A DNA stretch of 24,373 nt, taken from contig JBLNBQ010000053.1 in NCBI GenBank assembly GCA_050260095.1, positions 1 to 24,373 of the forward strand, in the 5' to 3' direction. The notes under the pieces are model-generated. The model ran no database searches. It was not told the origin of the DNA and worked only from the letters and a program-made list of their open reading frames with translations. Position numbers and translations under genes: made by a program. Position 1 is the stretch's first letter. Each line of letters begins with the position of its first letter. This document shows, piece by piece, positions 6,638-14,735 of this stretch. The stretch is from JBLNBQ01 sp050260095. Lineage in GTDB: Bacteria > Bacillota > UBA5301 > DYFA01.

Positions 6638-7768
6638 ATGAGGCCGATTTGGAAAACGGCGATCCTGGCGATCGCGGCGCTTCTTCTCCTGTCTCTGGCT
6701 CTGCCCGCGTTCGCGGCAGAAAAGCCCATCCGGTTCGCGGTCATCGTCACCTCCCTGACCGGTCCTGCAGCGAAGAATGGCGAGTACATCACCAACGGCG
6801 TAAAGATGGCTTTGGACGAGATCAATGCCAAGGGCGGCGTCAAGGGACGCAAGCTGGAAGCCGTCTTCCTCGATGACCAGGCCAAGGCGAGCGAAGCGAT
6901 CAACGCAGTCCGCAAGGCTATCTTCGACCTGGAGACCCCCGTGATCCTGGGATCCGATTCGAGCGGTCTGATTCTTGCCTCCATGCCTCTCGCCGCGCAG
7001 GAGAAGATCCCGCAGCTCGTGAGCGGCACCAACGTGCGCATAACCAACCAAGGCGTCCCGACGATCTTCCGGATCCGGTCCAACGACTCGATCCCCGCCC
7101 GGGTGCTGGCCGATTATGCGACCAAGAAGGGCTACAAGAAGATCGGCATCATGTACACCAACGAAGACTACGGCAAGGGTTTCATGGAAGAGACCCAGAA
7201 GAACCTGACCCGCAACAAGAACGCGGCTATCAAGATCGAGGCCTGCAACCTCGGCGACACCGACTTCACCGCCCAGATCCTCTCGCTCAAGAACGCCGGC
7301 TGCGACCTCATCATGGCGCTCGGCAAGGAGATCGAGCTGGCGAAGTTCCTCCGGCAGATGCGTGAGCTTGGCGTGAAGACTCAGGTCTTTGGCGGCTCCA
7401 CTTTCGGCCTCGACTACGTGGTCGAACTCGCCGGCAAGGCGATGGAAGGCGTCAAGATCGTCACCCACTTCCTGCCCTCCGACCCGGATCCCGAGATCCA
7501 GAAGTGGGTCAAGCGGTATATGGACATCTACAAGGCCGAACCACAGACCCACGCGGTGGCCTACTACGACGCGACGAAGATCCTGGCCATGGTGATGGAA
7601 AAGTACGGTCCCACCTCCGAGGGCATCACCAAGGGACTCAAGGAGTTGAAGTATCGCGGTGTCCAGAGCATGTTCGTCTCCAGCCCGACCGGCGACCTCG
7701 TCGACAAGCAGGTCATCGGCGAGTTCAAGAACGGCAAGTGGCTCGTCACCGACGTGCTGGGCGACTGA
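6638..7768 (+). CDS. livJ: Branched-chain amino acid-type ABC transporter, substrate-binding protein
   Basis: The 376-residue protein has a signal peptide (residues 1-26, ending ALPAFA) and then the two-lobed Leu/Ile/Val-binding fold: IRFAVIVTSLTGPAAKNGE at the start, ALDEINAKGGVKGRKLE, VILGSDSS, KIGIMYTNEDYGKGF and a C-terminal lobe ending GDLVDKQVIGEFKNGKW. Proteins of this type capture amino acids, aromatic acids, amides or other small carboxylates outside the membrane and hand them to LivHM; the ligand here is unknown. There is no lipobox Cys at the cleavage site, so it should be soluble in a periplasm rather than lipid-anchored. The ATG at 6638 follows GAGGAGGG by 8 bases and is preferred to the ATG at 6620, which contains that site. 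First gene of the transporter set. Confidence 0.94.
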   Translation: MRPIWKTAILAIAALLLLSLALPAFAAEKPIRFAVIVTSLTGPAAKNGEYITNGVKMALDEINAKGGVKGRKLEAVFLDDQAKASEAINAVRKAIFDLETPVILGSDSSGLILASMPLAAQEKIPQLVSGTNVRITNQGVPTIFRIRSNDSIPARVLADYATKKGYKKIGIMYTNEDYGKGFMEETQKNLTRNKNAAIKIEACNLGDTDFTAQILSLKNAGCDLIMALGKEIELAKFLRQMRELGVKTQVFGGSTFGLDYVVELAGKAMEGVKIVTHFLPSDPDPEIQKWVKRYMDIYKAEPQTHAVAYYDATKILAMVMEKYGPTSEGITKGLKELKYRGVQSMFVSSPTGDLVDKQVIGEFKNGKWLVTDVLGD

Positions 7769-7808
7769 GCTCCCGGATTTCCATGGTCATCGTATCCCGT
7801 GACTAGGC

Positions 7809-7836
7809 GACGGGGAGGCCGTCCGGCCTCCCCGTC
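7809..7836 (+). promoter_or_regulatory. Strong intra-operon hairpin after the binding-protein gene
   Basis: GACGGGGAGGCC (7809-7820) pairs perfectly with GGCCTCCCCGTC (7825-7836) around the loop GTCC. No T-run follows. A stem of this sort after a binding-protein gene often protects the upstream mRNA from 3' decay, so that more binding protein than permease is made; that function is inferred here. Confidence 0.65.
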
Positions 7837-7868
7837 CGATAAGGCAACGATGAGGGGGTTCAAGCTCG

Positions 7869-8756
7869 ATGCTGGCCACCTTCCTTCAACTCCTGATCGG
7901 CGGGATCTCCATCGGAGCGCTCTACGCCCTGCCGGCCCTCGGAATCAGTCTCATCTGGAACGCGGCCGGAGTCTTCAACTTCGCCAACGGCGACTTCGTG
8001 ATGATCGCCTGTTTCCTGGTCTGGATGAGCCTGACCAAGCTCCACTGGCCGTTTCTTGCGGCCGTGCTGCTCTCGGTGGTCTCCATGTTCCTGTTCGGGA
8101 TCCTCACGGAGCGGACCATCGTCGGCACGCTCCGCAAGCAGAGCGCTCCACCCATAAAGAATCTCGTCTCCTTCATCGCCCTCTCGATCTTCCTGCGCAA
8201 CGCCGCCCGCTTCCTCTTCGGCACGGCGCCGCGGACCGTTCCCAATGCCTTCGGCAGCCAGTCGATGGAGATACTGCCGGGGGTCTTCATCATGCCTCAC
8301 ACTCTCTGGATTCTGGGGATCGCCGTGGGCGTGATGGTCCTGCTGGTCATCCTCTTCCGCTACACCATGCTGGGGATCGCCATGCGCGCCACGACCCAGA
8401 ACCGGACGTCCGCCGCCTTGATGGGCGTGAACACCAACGCGATGGTCAGCCTGGTCTTCGGGCTCTCCTCCGCGATCGCCGCTTTGACCGGCGCCCTCTC
8501 CGGCGCCGTCTTCTTCATCACCCTCGAGATGGGGCTCATGTTCTCAACCAAAGCCTTCACCGCCAATATCATCGGCGGATTCGGCAATCCGCTCGGGGCG
8601 GTGATTGGCGGTCTCATCCTGGGCATCACCGAGACCCTCGGGGCCAGCTTCATCTCGTCTCAGTACAAGGACGTGATCACGTTCACCCTCCTGCTGTTCT
8701 TCCTGATCTTCAGGCCGAACGGCCTCTTCAAGCTGGAAATCGTCGAGAAGGTGTAG
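7869..8756 (+). CDS. livH: Branched-chain amino acid-type ABC transporter permease, LivH family
   Basis: The 295-residue integral membrane protein has about eight hydrophobic helices and LivH landmarks: QLLIGGISIGALYALPALG at the start, WNAAGVFNFANGDFVMI (the usual G..NFAhG motif), RATTQNRTSAALMGVN, the cytoplasmic coupling loop to the ATPases, and GGFGNPLGAVIGGLILG near the end, closing with FRPNGLF. It forms the translocation path with LivM. The ATG at 7869 is preceded by GAGGGGG about 11 bases upstream. It lies 100 bases after the binding protein, with only a hairpin between, and abuts livM directly. Confidence 0.94.
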   Translation: MLATFLQLLIGGISIGALYALPALGISLIWNAAGVFNFANGDFVMIACFLVWMSLTKLHWPFLAAVLLSVVSMFLFGILTERTIVGTLRKQSAPPIKNLVSFIALSIFLRNAARFLFGTAPRTVPNAFGSQSMEILPGVFIMPHTLWILGIAVGVMVLLVILFRYTMLGIAMRATTQNRTSAALMGVNTNAMVSLVFGLSSAIAALTGALSGAVFFITLEMGLMFSTKAFTANIIGGFGNPLGAVIGGLILGITETLGASFISSQYKDVITFTLLLFFLIFRPNGLFKLEIVEKV

Positions 8757-9752
8757 GTGAGGCACATGTCCAAGAGAGGCTGGACCATCGCCCTGGGAGT
8801 GCTTGCGGCGGCGGGCCTGTTCTTGCCGCTCCTGCTCAACAAGTACTACATCTACGTCTTCAACCGCGGCTTCGCCAACGCCCTGGCGGTGCTGGGGCTG
8901 GTCATCCTCTTCGGTCTGGGAGGACAGATCAGCCTGGGTCATGTCGCCTTCTTCGCCATCGGCGCCTACACGTCGGCGATCCTGGCGCTGAAGGTGGCCC
9001 TGCCCCCGGCGCTGACGATTCTCATCGGAACCGCCGTGGCTAGCCTCTTCGGGGTCCTCCTCAGCATCCCGGCTTTCCGGCTGAGCGGTCCCTTCCTGAG
9101 CATCTGCACGGTAGCCTTCGGCGAGGTCGTGCGGCTGGTCATCATCAACTGGATCAACCTGACCAACGGGCCGTATGGCCTCTACAACATTCCGCCGCTC
9201 AAGGTGGGGCCCTTCGCGCTCACGAAGGAGCGGATCTGGTACTACGTGCTGCTGGGCGTGGTCATCCTGGCGGGGCTGGCGGCGGCCAGAGTCAAACGGT
9301 CGCACATCGGGCGGGCGCTGATGGCCATTCGGGAAGACGAGACGGCGGCCGAGATCATGGGGGTCAAGATCCGAAGGTACAAGATGACGGCCTTCGTGTA
9401 CGCCGCCTTCTTCGCGGGCCTGGCGGGGGCGCTCTACGCCCACTTTGCCGGCTACGTCAGCCCGGAGAGCTTTACCGGCGAGCAGTCCAACAATTTCTTC
9501 AGCATGGCGGTCATCGGCGGCCTCGACTCGGTGCCCGGAGGGGTGCTCTCGGGGATTGGGCTCACCCTTCTGCCGGAGCTGATGCGCTTCCTACAGGAGT
9601 ACTACATGCTGATCTTCAGCCTGATCGTCCTCATCATCGTCTTGATGCCGCCTGAGACGGGCGAGAAAGCGCTCGCCTGGGTGCAGCGGCTCTTCCGCCG
9701 GCGGCCCGGAGCCGGCCCGGCGGCGCCCGACGTGGCCGAGAGGAGGGTCTAG
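8757..9752 (+). CDS. livM: Branched-chain amino acid-type ABC transporter permease, LivM family
   Basis: The 331-residue protein has eight to ten hydrophobic helices and LivM landmarks: LGLVILFGLGGQISLGHVAF, then IPAFRLSGPFLSICTVAFGE, the coupling segment GRALMAIREDETAAEIMGVK, and FSMAVIGGLDSVPGGVLSG. The C-terminal tail (RRRPGAGPAAPD) is charged and Pro/Ala-rich and lies in the cytosol. The GTG at 8757 comes directly after the livH stop and has GAGAAGG 5 bases upstream; an ATG at 8766 with GGTGAGG 3 bases away is an alternative nine bases in. Both fit translational coupling to livH. Confidence 0.93.
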   Translation: MRHMSKRGWTIALGVLAAAGLFLPLLLNKYYIYVFNRGFANALAVLGLVILFGLGGQISLGHVAFFAIGAYTSAILALKVALPPALTILIGTAVASLFGVLLSIPAFRLSGPFLSICTVAFGEVVRLVIINWINLTNGPYGLYNIPPLKVGPFALTKERIWYYVLLGVVILAGLAAARVKRSHIGRALMAIREDETAAEIMGVKIRRYKMTAFVYAAFFAGLAGALYAHFAGYVSPESFTGEQSNNFFSMAVIGGLDSVPGGVLSGIGLTLLPELMRFLQEYYMLIFSLIVLIIVLMPPETGEKALAWVQRLFRRRPGAGPAAPDVAERRV

Positions 9753-9753
9753 A

Positions 9754-10539
9754 GTGGGAGAAGCGGCACCGATCCTGGAGACGAAGAGCATCAGCAAGAC
9801 GTTCGGCGGCCTGACCGCCGTGAAGAACCTCGACTTCTCGGTCGCGCCCGGGGAGATCCGGGCCATCATCGGACCCAACGGCTCGGGGAAGACCACGACC
9901 CTGAATCTGGTCTCCGGCGTATACGCTCCCGACAGCGGCCAGGTCATCCTGGGCGGGCGGAGGATCGAAGGGCGGAGCCCCGACCAGATCTGCGCGGCCG
10001 GCATGGCGCGCACCTTCCAGAACCTGCGGGTCTTCAAGAAGATGTCGGTCCTCGACAACGTTCTGGTCGGACGCCACCACCTCTTCCGGGGCGGCACGTT
10101 CAGCGTGGTGTGCGGCTTGCGCCGGATGCGCGACGAGGAGAAGCAGGCCAAGGCGGAGGCGATGGACCTTCTGGGCTTCGTCGGTCTCCATCACCGGGCC
10201 GGCGACCCGGCCGGCAGCCTCCCTTACGCGCAGCAGAAGCTGCTCGAGGTGGCCCGGGCCCTGGCGGCCAAACCCAAGGTGCTGCTCCTCGACGAACCCG
10301 CGGCGGGGATGAACAGCCAGGAGATCCTGGGGCTGGAACGGATCATCCGTGAGATCCGCGACCGGGGCTACACCGTAATCCTGATCGAGCACGTCATGGA
10401 TTTGGTTCGCGGCTTGGTCGACCAGGTGACGGTCCTGAACTACGGCGAAAAGATCTGCGAGGGGTCTTTCAGCGAGATCGAGAGCAACCCCGAGGTCATC
10501 AAGGCGTACCTCGGCAAGGGGGCGACCTACCGTGCTTAA
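9754..10539 (+). CDS. livG: Branched-chain amino acid-type ABC transporter ATPase, LivG family
   Basis: The 261-residue ATPase has Walker A GPNGSGKTT (residues 40-48), Q-loop Gln in ARTFQNLRVF (residue 89, a LivG hallmark), an ABC signature of LPYAQQKLLEVARAL (about 156-170) in place of the usual LSYGQQR, Walker B LLLDE (177-181) followed by PAAGMN, and the H-loop His in LIEHVMDLV. The C-terminal ..NPEVIKAYLG is standard for LivG. It powers the importer together with LivF at the cytosolic face. The GTG at 9754 is one base after the livM stop, with AGGAGG 7 bases upstream. It overlaps livF by 8 bases. Confidence 0.94.
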   Translation: MGEAAPILETKSISKTFGGLTAVKNLDFSVAPGEIRAIIGPNGSGKTTTLNLVSGVYAPDSGQVILGGRRIEGRSPDQICAAGMARTFQNLRVFKKMSVLDNVLVGRHHLFRGGTFSVVCGLRRMRDEEKQAKAEAMDLLGFVGLHHRAGDPAGSLPYAQQKLLEVARALAAKPKVLLLDEPAAGMNSQEILGLERIIREIRDRGYTVILIEHVMDLVRGLVDQVTVLNYGEKICEGSFSEIESNPEVIKAYLGKGATYRA

Positions 10540-11260
10540 GGTTGAGCGGCTCGAGGCCTTCTACGGGAAGGTGAAGGCCCTCTACGGGGTAAATCTGCAG
10601 GTTCCCGACCGAGGGATCGTCGCTCTGCTCGGCGCGAACGGCGCGGGCAAGACGACCACCCTCATGGCCATCTCCAACCTGGTCAAAAAGTCGCCCGACA
10701 GCGTCGTCGAGTTCGATCGCGAGCGCATCGACCACCTCCGTCCGGAGAAGATCGTGGCCCGGGGAATCGCCCACGTGCCCCAGGGGCGGGGCGTCTTCCC
10801 GGGTCTGACCGTCCTCGAGAATCTCAAGATGGGGGCGTACTCGGTCAAGGACAAGCGAACCATGGCGGCCGACCTCGACCAGTTGTTCCAGTGGTTCCCC
10901 ATGCTGAAGGGGCGTCTCGGCCAGTATGCGGGCACGCTGTCCGGCGGCGAACAGCAGATGCTCGCCATCATGCGCGGCCTGATGACCAAACCGAAGCTTC
11001 TGATGCTCGACGAGCCCTCGATGGGCTTGGCGCCCGTCATCGTGGAACAGATCTACGAGATCATCCAGCAGATCGCCGCCCAGGGGCTGCCCATCCTGCT
11101 GGTCGAACAGAACATCCACATGGCGCTGGCCGTAAGCAGCTACGCCTACGTCATGACCATCGGCCGGATCGTCCTCGAAGGGGAGGCGGCCGAGTTGCTG
11201 TCCCGGGAAGAGATGCTCAAGACCTACCTGCGCGGTTCAGAGGAGGCGAAACGGGCATGA
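10532..11260 (+). CDS. livF: Branched-chain amino acid-type ABC transporter ATPase, LivF family
   Basis: The 242-residue ATPase has Walker A GANGAGKTT (residues 34-42), Q-loop Gln in GIAHVPQGRGVFPGLTVLEN, signature LSGGEQQML (136-144), Walker B LLMLDE (156-161) followed by PSMGLAP, and the H-loop region VEQNIHMAL. HVPQGRGVFPGLTV is the family mark that separates LivF from LivG. The start is a GTG at 10532, 9 bases after AAGGGGG and inside the end of livG. The stop overlaps the ATG of the oxidoreductase gene (ATGA), which ties transport and catabolism into one translational unit. Confidence 0.94.
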   Translation: MLKVERLEAFYGKVKALYGVNLQVPDRGIVALLGANGAGKTTTLMAISNLVKKSPDSVVEFDRERIDHLRPEKIVARGIAHVPQGRGVFPGLTVLENLKMGAYSVKDKRTMAADLDQLFQWFPMLKGRLGQYAGTLSGGEQQMLAIMRGLMTKPKLLMLDEPSMGLAPVIVEQIYEIIQQIAAQGLPILLVEQNIHMALAVSSYAYVMTIGRIVLEGEAAELLSREEMLKTYLRGSEEAKRA

Positions 11261-13149
11261 ACGGGTACCATGGACGCATCCTGGAGGTAGACCTGACCTC
11301 GGGCCAGGCCACCGCCCAGACCTTCGATGAGGCCTTCGCGCGCCAGTACATCGGCGGGGTCGGGTTCGCCATGAGGCTGTTGGCCGACCGGACCACGCCC
11401 GGACTGGACGCGCTCGACCCAGCGAGTCCGGTGGTCTTCGCGGCGGGCCCCCTCGCTGCGACGCTGGTTCCCGGTGGCGGGCGCTACGTGGTGGTCGCCA
11501 AATCGCCGCTGACCGGGCTCTTCGGCGACACAGACATCGGCGGCAGCTTCGGCACGCAGCTCAAGGGCACCGGTTTCGACGCCATCGTGATCAAGGGCCG
11601 GGCGGAGAGCCCGAAATACCTGTGGGTGACCGAACAGGGGCTGGAGCTCCGCGACGCCTCAGGGCTTTGGGGGCTTGATACCGCCGAAACCGAACGCAGG
11701 GTCCTCGCCGAGGTGGGCGACCCCAAGGCCAAGGTGGCGGTGGTGGGTCCGGCAGGCGAGAGAGGGGTCCGCTTCGCCACCATCGTGAGCGAGATGCGGT
11801 TCTTCGGCGGCCGCCTCGGCTTCGGGGCGGTGCTGGCGGCCAAGAACGTCAAAGCGGTCGCCGTGCGGGGCGACAACCTTCCGGAGATCGCCGACAAAGG
11901 CGAACTCAAGCGGATCCTCGCCGAGGTGGTTCAGGCGATGGTCCACGACGGCACGTGCGACACGCTCTCGAAGTACGGCACCTGGAACACGGCGGCGCCG
12001 GCGAGCCGTAACGGCGTCATGCCCGTGCGGAACTTCCAGAAGACCGGCTTCGACCGGATCGAACGTGTGGACGGGGATGCGCTGCTGGGGACCATCTACG
12101 CCGGCAAACGCACCTGCCCGGGGTGTCCGATCGGTTGCCGGCGCGTGGTCAAGGGCGACGAGCGCTATCAGGTTTCCGAGGAGTACGGCGGACCGCAGTA
12201 CGAAACGGTGGCGGCGCTCGGGCCGCTGGTGGATAACGATGATCCCTTCCTGATCGCCAAGGCGGGCGAGGTCTGCAATCTCCTCGGGCTCGACACGATC
12301 TCGACGGGGGTTGTGATCGCCTTCGCCATGGAGTGCTACGAGCGGGGCGTGGTGACCGAGGCCGAACTCGGCTATCCCCTGCCGTGGGGAGATGCGGCCG
12401 GCATCCTGCGCCTCGTCGAGCAGATCGGCCGGCGGGAAGGCTTCGGCGCCGTGCTGGCCGAGGGCGTGAAGCGCGCGGCCGAGCGCGTCGGCCAGGGGTC
12501 CGAGGCGTGGGCCGTGCACGTCAAAGGGCTTGAGGTTCCGATGCACGATCCCCGGGGCAAGAAGGGGATGGGGCTGGCCTATGCCACCGCCGGGAAGGGC
12601 GCCGACCACGAGGCCAGCATGCACGACGAGGCCTTCCAGCGGGAAAACGCCATGCCTGCCTTCGGCTTCACCGAGCCTATGGCGCGCCAGTCGACCGACG
12701 GCAAGCCCCGGCTGGTCAAGACCCTGCAAGACTACTGGGGAGTGCTCGCCGACGCGCTGCCCATCTGCAAGTTCCCCCTGATCCCGCCCCGGCCGTTCAC
12801 CCCGGAGCGGGTGCTGGCGGTGTTGGTCGCGGTGACCGGGTGGGACATGGACCTTGAGGAGTACCTGGCGGCGGGTGAGCGCATCTCCAACCTCTGGCGG
12901 TGCCTGAATCTCCTCGAGGGCGAGGAGGCGCTGGCCGACAAGCTGCCGCCCCGGTTCGCCGAAGTCCTTCCCGACGGGGGAAGCGCCGGTGAGAGGTACC
13001 CGGCCGAGCAGTTGGCCGCGGCGCTGCAAGACTACTACGCGCTCAGGGGCTGGTCGCCGGAGGGGATCCCCACGGCGGAGACTCTGAAACGCCTGGGGCT
13101 CGACTTCATGGCCGTCAGAATCGAGACGCGGGAACCGTCCGCGAGCTAA
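11257..13149 (+). CDS. aor: Aldehyde:ferredoxin oxidoreductase (tungsten/molybdenum AOR family)
   Basis: At 630 residues this is full length for the AOR family. The four [4Fe-4S] ligands are present: Cys287, Cys290 and Cys294 in CPGCPIGC, and Cys504 in LPICKFP, almost the same spacing as in the Pyrococcus enzyme. The N-terminal domain begins GYHGRILEVDLTSGQ and holds GPLAATLVPGGGRYVVVAKS, which helps bind the bis-pterin cofactor; the third-domain motif DPRGKKGMGLAYATAGKGAD is also intact. The enzyme oxidises an aldehyde to a carboxylic acid in the cytosol and reduces ferredoxin. The ATG at 11257 has AGGAGG 10 bases upstream and overlaps livF. No MoaD-like or ferredoxin gene is beside it. The substrate aldehyde probably comes from the aldolase two genes downstream; that is inference. 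Confidence 0.93.
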   Translation: MNGYHGRILEVDLTSGQATAQTFDEAFARQYIGGVGFAMRLLADRTTPGLDALDPASPVVFAAGPLAATLVPGGGRYVVVAKSPLTGLFGDTDIGGSFGTQLKGTGFDAIVIKGRAESPKYLWVTEQGLELRDASGLWGLDTAETERRVLAEVGDPKAKVAVVGPAGERGVRFATIVSEMRFFGGRLGFGAVLAAKNVKAVAVRGDNLPEIADKGELKRILAEVVQAMVHDGTCDTLSKYGTWNTAAPASRNGVMPVRNFQKTGFDRIERVDGDALLGTIYAGKRTCPGCPIGCRRVVKGDERYQVSEEYGGPQYETVAALGPLVDNDDPFLIAKAGEVCNLLGLDTISTGVVIAFAMECYERGVVTEAELGYPLPWGDAAGILRLVEQIGRREGFGAVLAEGVKRAAERVGQGSEAWAVHVKGLEVPMHDPRGKKGMGLAYATAGKGADHEASMHDEAFQRENAMPAFGFTEPMARQSTDGKPRLVKTLQDYWGVLADALPICKFPLIPPRPFTPERVLAVLVAVTGWDMDLEEYLAAGERISNLWRCLNLLEGEEALADKLPPRFAEVLPDGGSAGERYPAEQLAAALQDYYALRGWSPEGIPTAETLKRLGLDFMAVRIETREPSAS

Positions 13150-13170
13150 GCGAAAGGAAGGGGAAGCGAC

Positions 13171-13749
13171 ATGAGGCTGCAGGGGAAGAAAATCGCAATC
13201 ATTGTCTCCAATGAGTTCGAGGACATCGAACTGCTCTACCCTTTGATCCGGTTGAGCGAGGAGGGGGCCTGGATCACGGTGGGGACCCTCGAGATCGGGT
13301 TCCACCCTCGGCCGGCCTTCAGCGGCAAGCCCATCACGGGCCGGTTCGGTTCGACCGTTCCACCCATCGTGCTCAAGGAGGGGCGGCGCTTCGATCTGAA
13401 GCCCATCGCGGAACTCGATCCCGGGAGCTTCGACGCGCTGATGATCCCCGGCGGCTTCTCCCCCGACTACCTGCGGCGTGACCCCAAGACCTTGGACTTC
13501 GTCCGCAAGATCCATGAGGCCGGCAAGCCCATAGCCACTATCTGCCACGGACCTTGGCTGCTCATCTCGGCCGGGGTCTGTCGCGGCAAGAACATGACTT
13601 GCTTCATGGCGATCAAAGACGATTTGACCAACGCCGGCGCCATCTATCACGACCAGGCGGTGGTTGTCGACGGCAACCTCATCACCAGCCGCACCCCCGA
13701 CGATCTCCCCGAGATGTGCCTGGCGCTCATCGCTGCCCTGGAAAAGTGA
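13171..13749 (+). CDS. PfpI/DJ-1 superfamily protein
   Basis: The 192-residue protein has the class I glutamine amidotransferase-like fold of PfpI/DJ-1. NEFEDIELLYP carries the conserved Glu17, and IATICHGPWLL holds the elbow nucleophile Cys125 and His126; MIPGGFSPDYLR is the usual oxyanion-loop segment, and the end SRTPDDLPEM is standard for PfpI. A stretch at about 45-75 (HPRPAFSGKPITGRF onward) is longer than in most PfpI proteins. Relatives act as peptidases, glyoxalase III or deglycase-like enzymes. Placed between an aldehyde oxidoreductase and an aldolase, scavenging of reactive aldehydes, or an isomerase/hydratase step on the substrate, is plausible but unproven. GGAAGGGGAAG precedes the ATG at 13171. 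In the operon, 21 bases after aor. Confidence 0.9.
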   Translation: MRLQGKKIAIIVSNEFEDIELLYPLIRLSEEGAWITVGTLEIGFHPRPAFSGKPITGRFGSTVPPIVLKEGRRFDLKPIAELDPGSFDALMIPGGFSPDYLRRDPKTLDFVRKIHEAGKPIATICHGPWLLISAGVCRGKNMTCFMAIKDDLTNAGAIYHDQAVVVDGNLITSRTPDDLPEMCLALIAALEK

Positions 13750-13764
13750 GGAGGAGGTATTGCC

Positions 13765-14655
13765 ATGGACTTTCAGCCCAAGGGAATCATCCCCGCGATG
13801 GTCACGCCGACCGACGAGTGGGGTAATCTCAAGGAACAGCCGCTGCGGCGGCTCACCAACTACCTGATCGACGGCGGCGTGCATGGCGTCTTTCCGGTCG
13901 GAAGCCAGGGCGAGTTCTACGCCCTGACGCCGGAGGTCAAGAAGCGGGTCATGGAGATCGTCATCGAAGAGACCAACGGGCGGGTGCCGGTCTACGTCGG
14001 CACCGGGGCCGTCACGACCCGGGAGGCCATCGAGCTGACCAAGATGGCCAAGGCCGCCGGCGCCTCGGCCGTCTCGGTGCTCACCCCGTTCTTCGTGACC
14101 CCCAACGACCAGGAACTCTACAACCACTACAAGCTGATCGCCGAGGCCGTTCCCGACATGCCGATCCTGCTGTACGGCAACAAGGACCGGACGGGGGTCG
14201 GGCTTTCGCCTGACCTGGTGGTGCGGCTCTCCAAGATCGACAACATCGTCGGAATGAAGGACTCCTCCGGCGACATGACGGTGACCGCCGAGTACATCCG
14301 GCGCACCGATTCGAGCTTCAACGTGCTCATGGGCCGCGACACGCTAATCTATTCGGCGCTGGTGCACGGCGGGAAGGGCTCCATCACCGCCACGGCCAAC
14401 GCGGCGCCGAAGCTGGTGGTCGAAATCTACGAGGCGTTCGTGGCCGGCGACCTGAAGCGGTCGCTGGAGGCGCAGTACCGGCTGGCGCCGCTGCGGTTGG
14501 CCTTCGGTTGGGGGACGTTCCCGGTCGTCATCAAGGAGGCGCTCAACCTCATGGGCTTCGAGGTGGGGTCGGCCATCCTGCCGGTCGGGCCGCTGCCGGA
14601 GCAGAAGCGCGAAGACCTCCGGCGCGTGCTGGTGGAGATGGGCGTACTGGCGTAG
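13765..14655 (+). CDS. DapA/NanA-family class I aldolase (DHDPS superfamily)
   Basis: The 296-residue TIM barrel has the Schiff-base Lys165 in GMKDSSGD and the catalytic Tyr137 in LLYGNKDRTG. The loop that reads GTTGE in true dihydrodipicolinate synthases and GSTGE in sialic acid lyases is GSQGE here (residues 46-50), so lysine synthesis is unlikely to be its job. Family members cleave 2-keto acids to pyruvate plus an aldehyde, or dehydrate sugar acids. Being last in an operon with a Liv importer, an IclR regulator and an aldehyde oxidoreductase, a retro-aldol step that feeds an aldehyde to AOR is the best guess. GAGGAGG lies 8 bases before the ATG at 13765. The reaction direction and substrate cannot be read from the sequence. 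Confidence 0.92.
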   Translation: MDFQPKGIIPAMVTPTDEWGNLKEQPLRRLTNYLIDGGVHGVFPVGSQGEFYALTPEVKKRVMEIVIEETNGRVPVYVGTGAVTTREAIELTKMAKAAGASAVSVLTPFFVTPNDQELYNHYKLIAEAVPDMPILLYGNKDRTGVGLSPDLVVRLSKIDNIVGMKDSSGDMTVTAEYIRRTDSSFNVLMGRDTLIYSALVHGGKGSITATANAAPKLVVEIYEAFVAGDLKRSLEAQYRLAPLRLAFGWGTFPVVIKEALNLMGFEVGSAILPVGPLPEQKREDLRRVLVEMGVLA

Positions 14656-14691
14656 GCTCTGCTACTGGAAACTCATTGGGTTCTCCCGTGT

Positions 14692-14728
14692 CCTCCCGGT
14701 CGTCCACTGCATACGGGTGACCGGGAGG
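14692..14728 (+). promoter_or_regulatory. Hairpin that sequesters a ribosome binding site
   Basis: CCTCCCGGTC (14692-14701) pairs perfectly with GACCGGGAGG (14719-14728) across a 17-base loop. The 3' arm contains the GGGAGG ribosome binding site of the small gene starting at 14736. In RNA the site would be closed unless something opens the stem. It also lies 36 bases after the aldolase stop, so it could instead mark the end of the operon transcript, though no T-run follows. Confidence 0.6.
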
Positions 14729-14735
14729 TGCGCTC

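Noticed and set aside
5690..7552. 620-codon minus-strand open frame
   Set aside because: It is antisense to the IclR and livJ genes, whose families are certain, and its composition shows no domain; a consequence of codon bias.
11659..14127. 822-codon minus-strand open frame
   Set aside because: It is antisense to aor, the PfpI gene and the aldolase; the His/Gly/Arg/Leu-rich product is typical of mirror frames.
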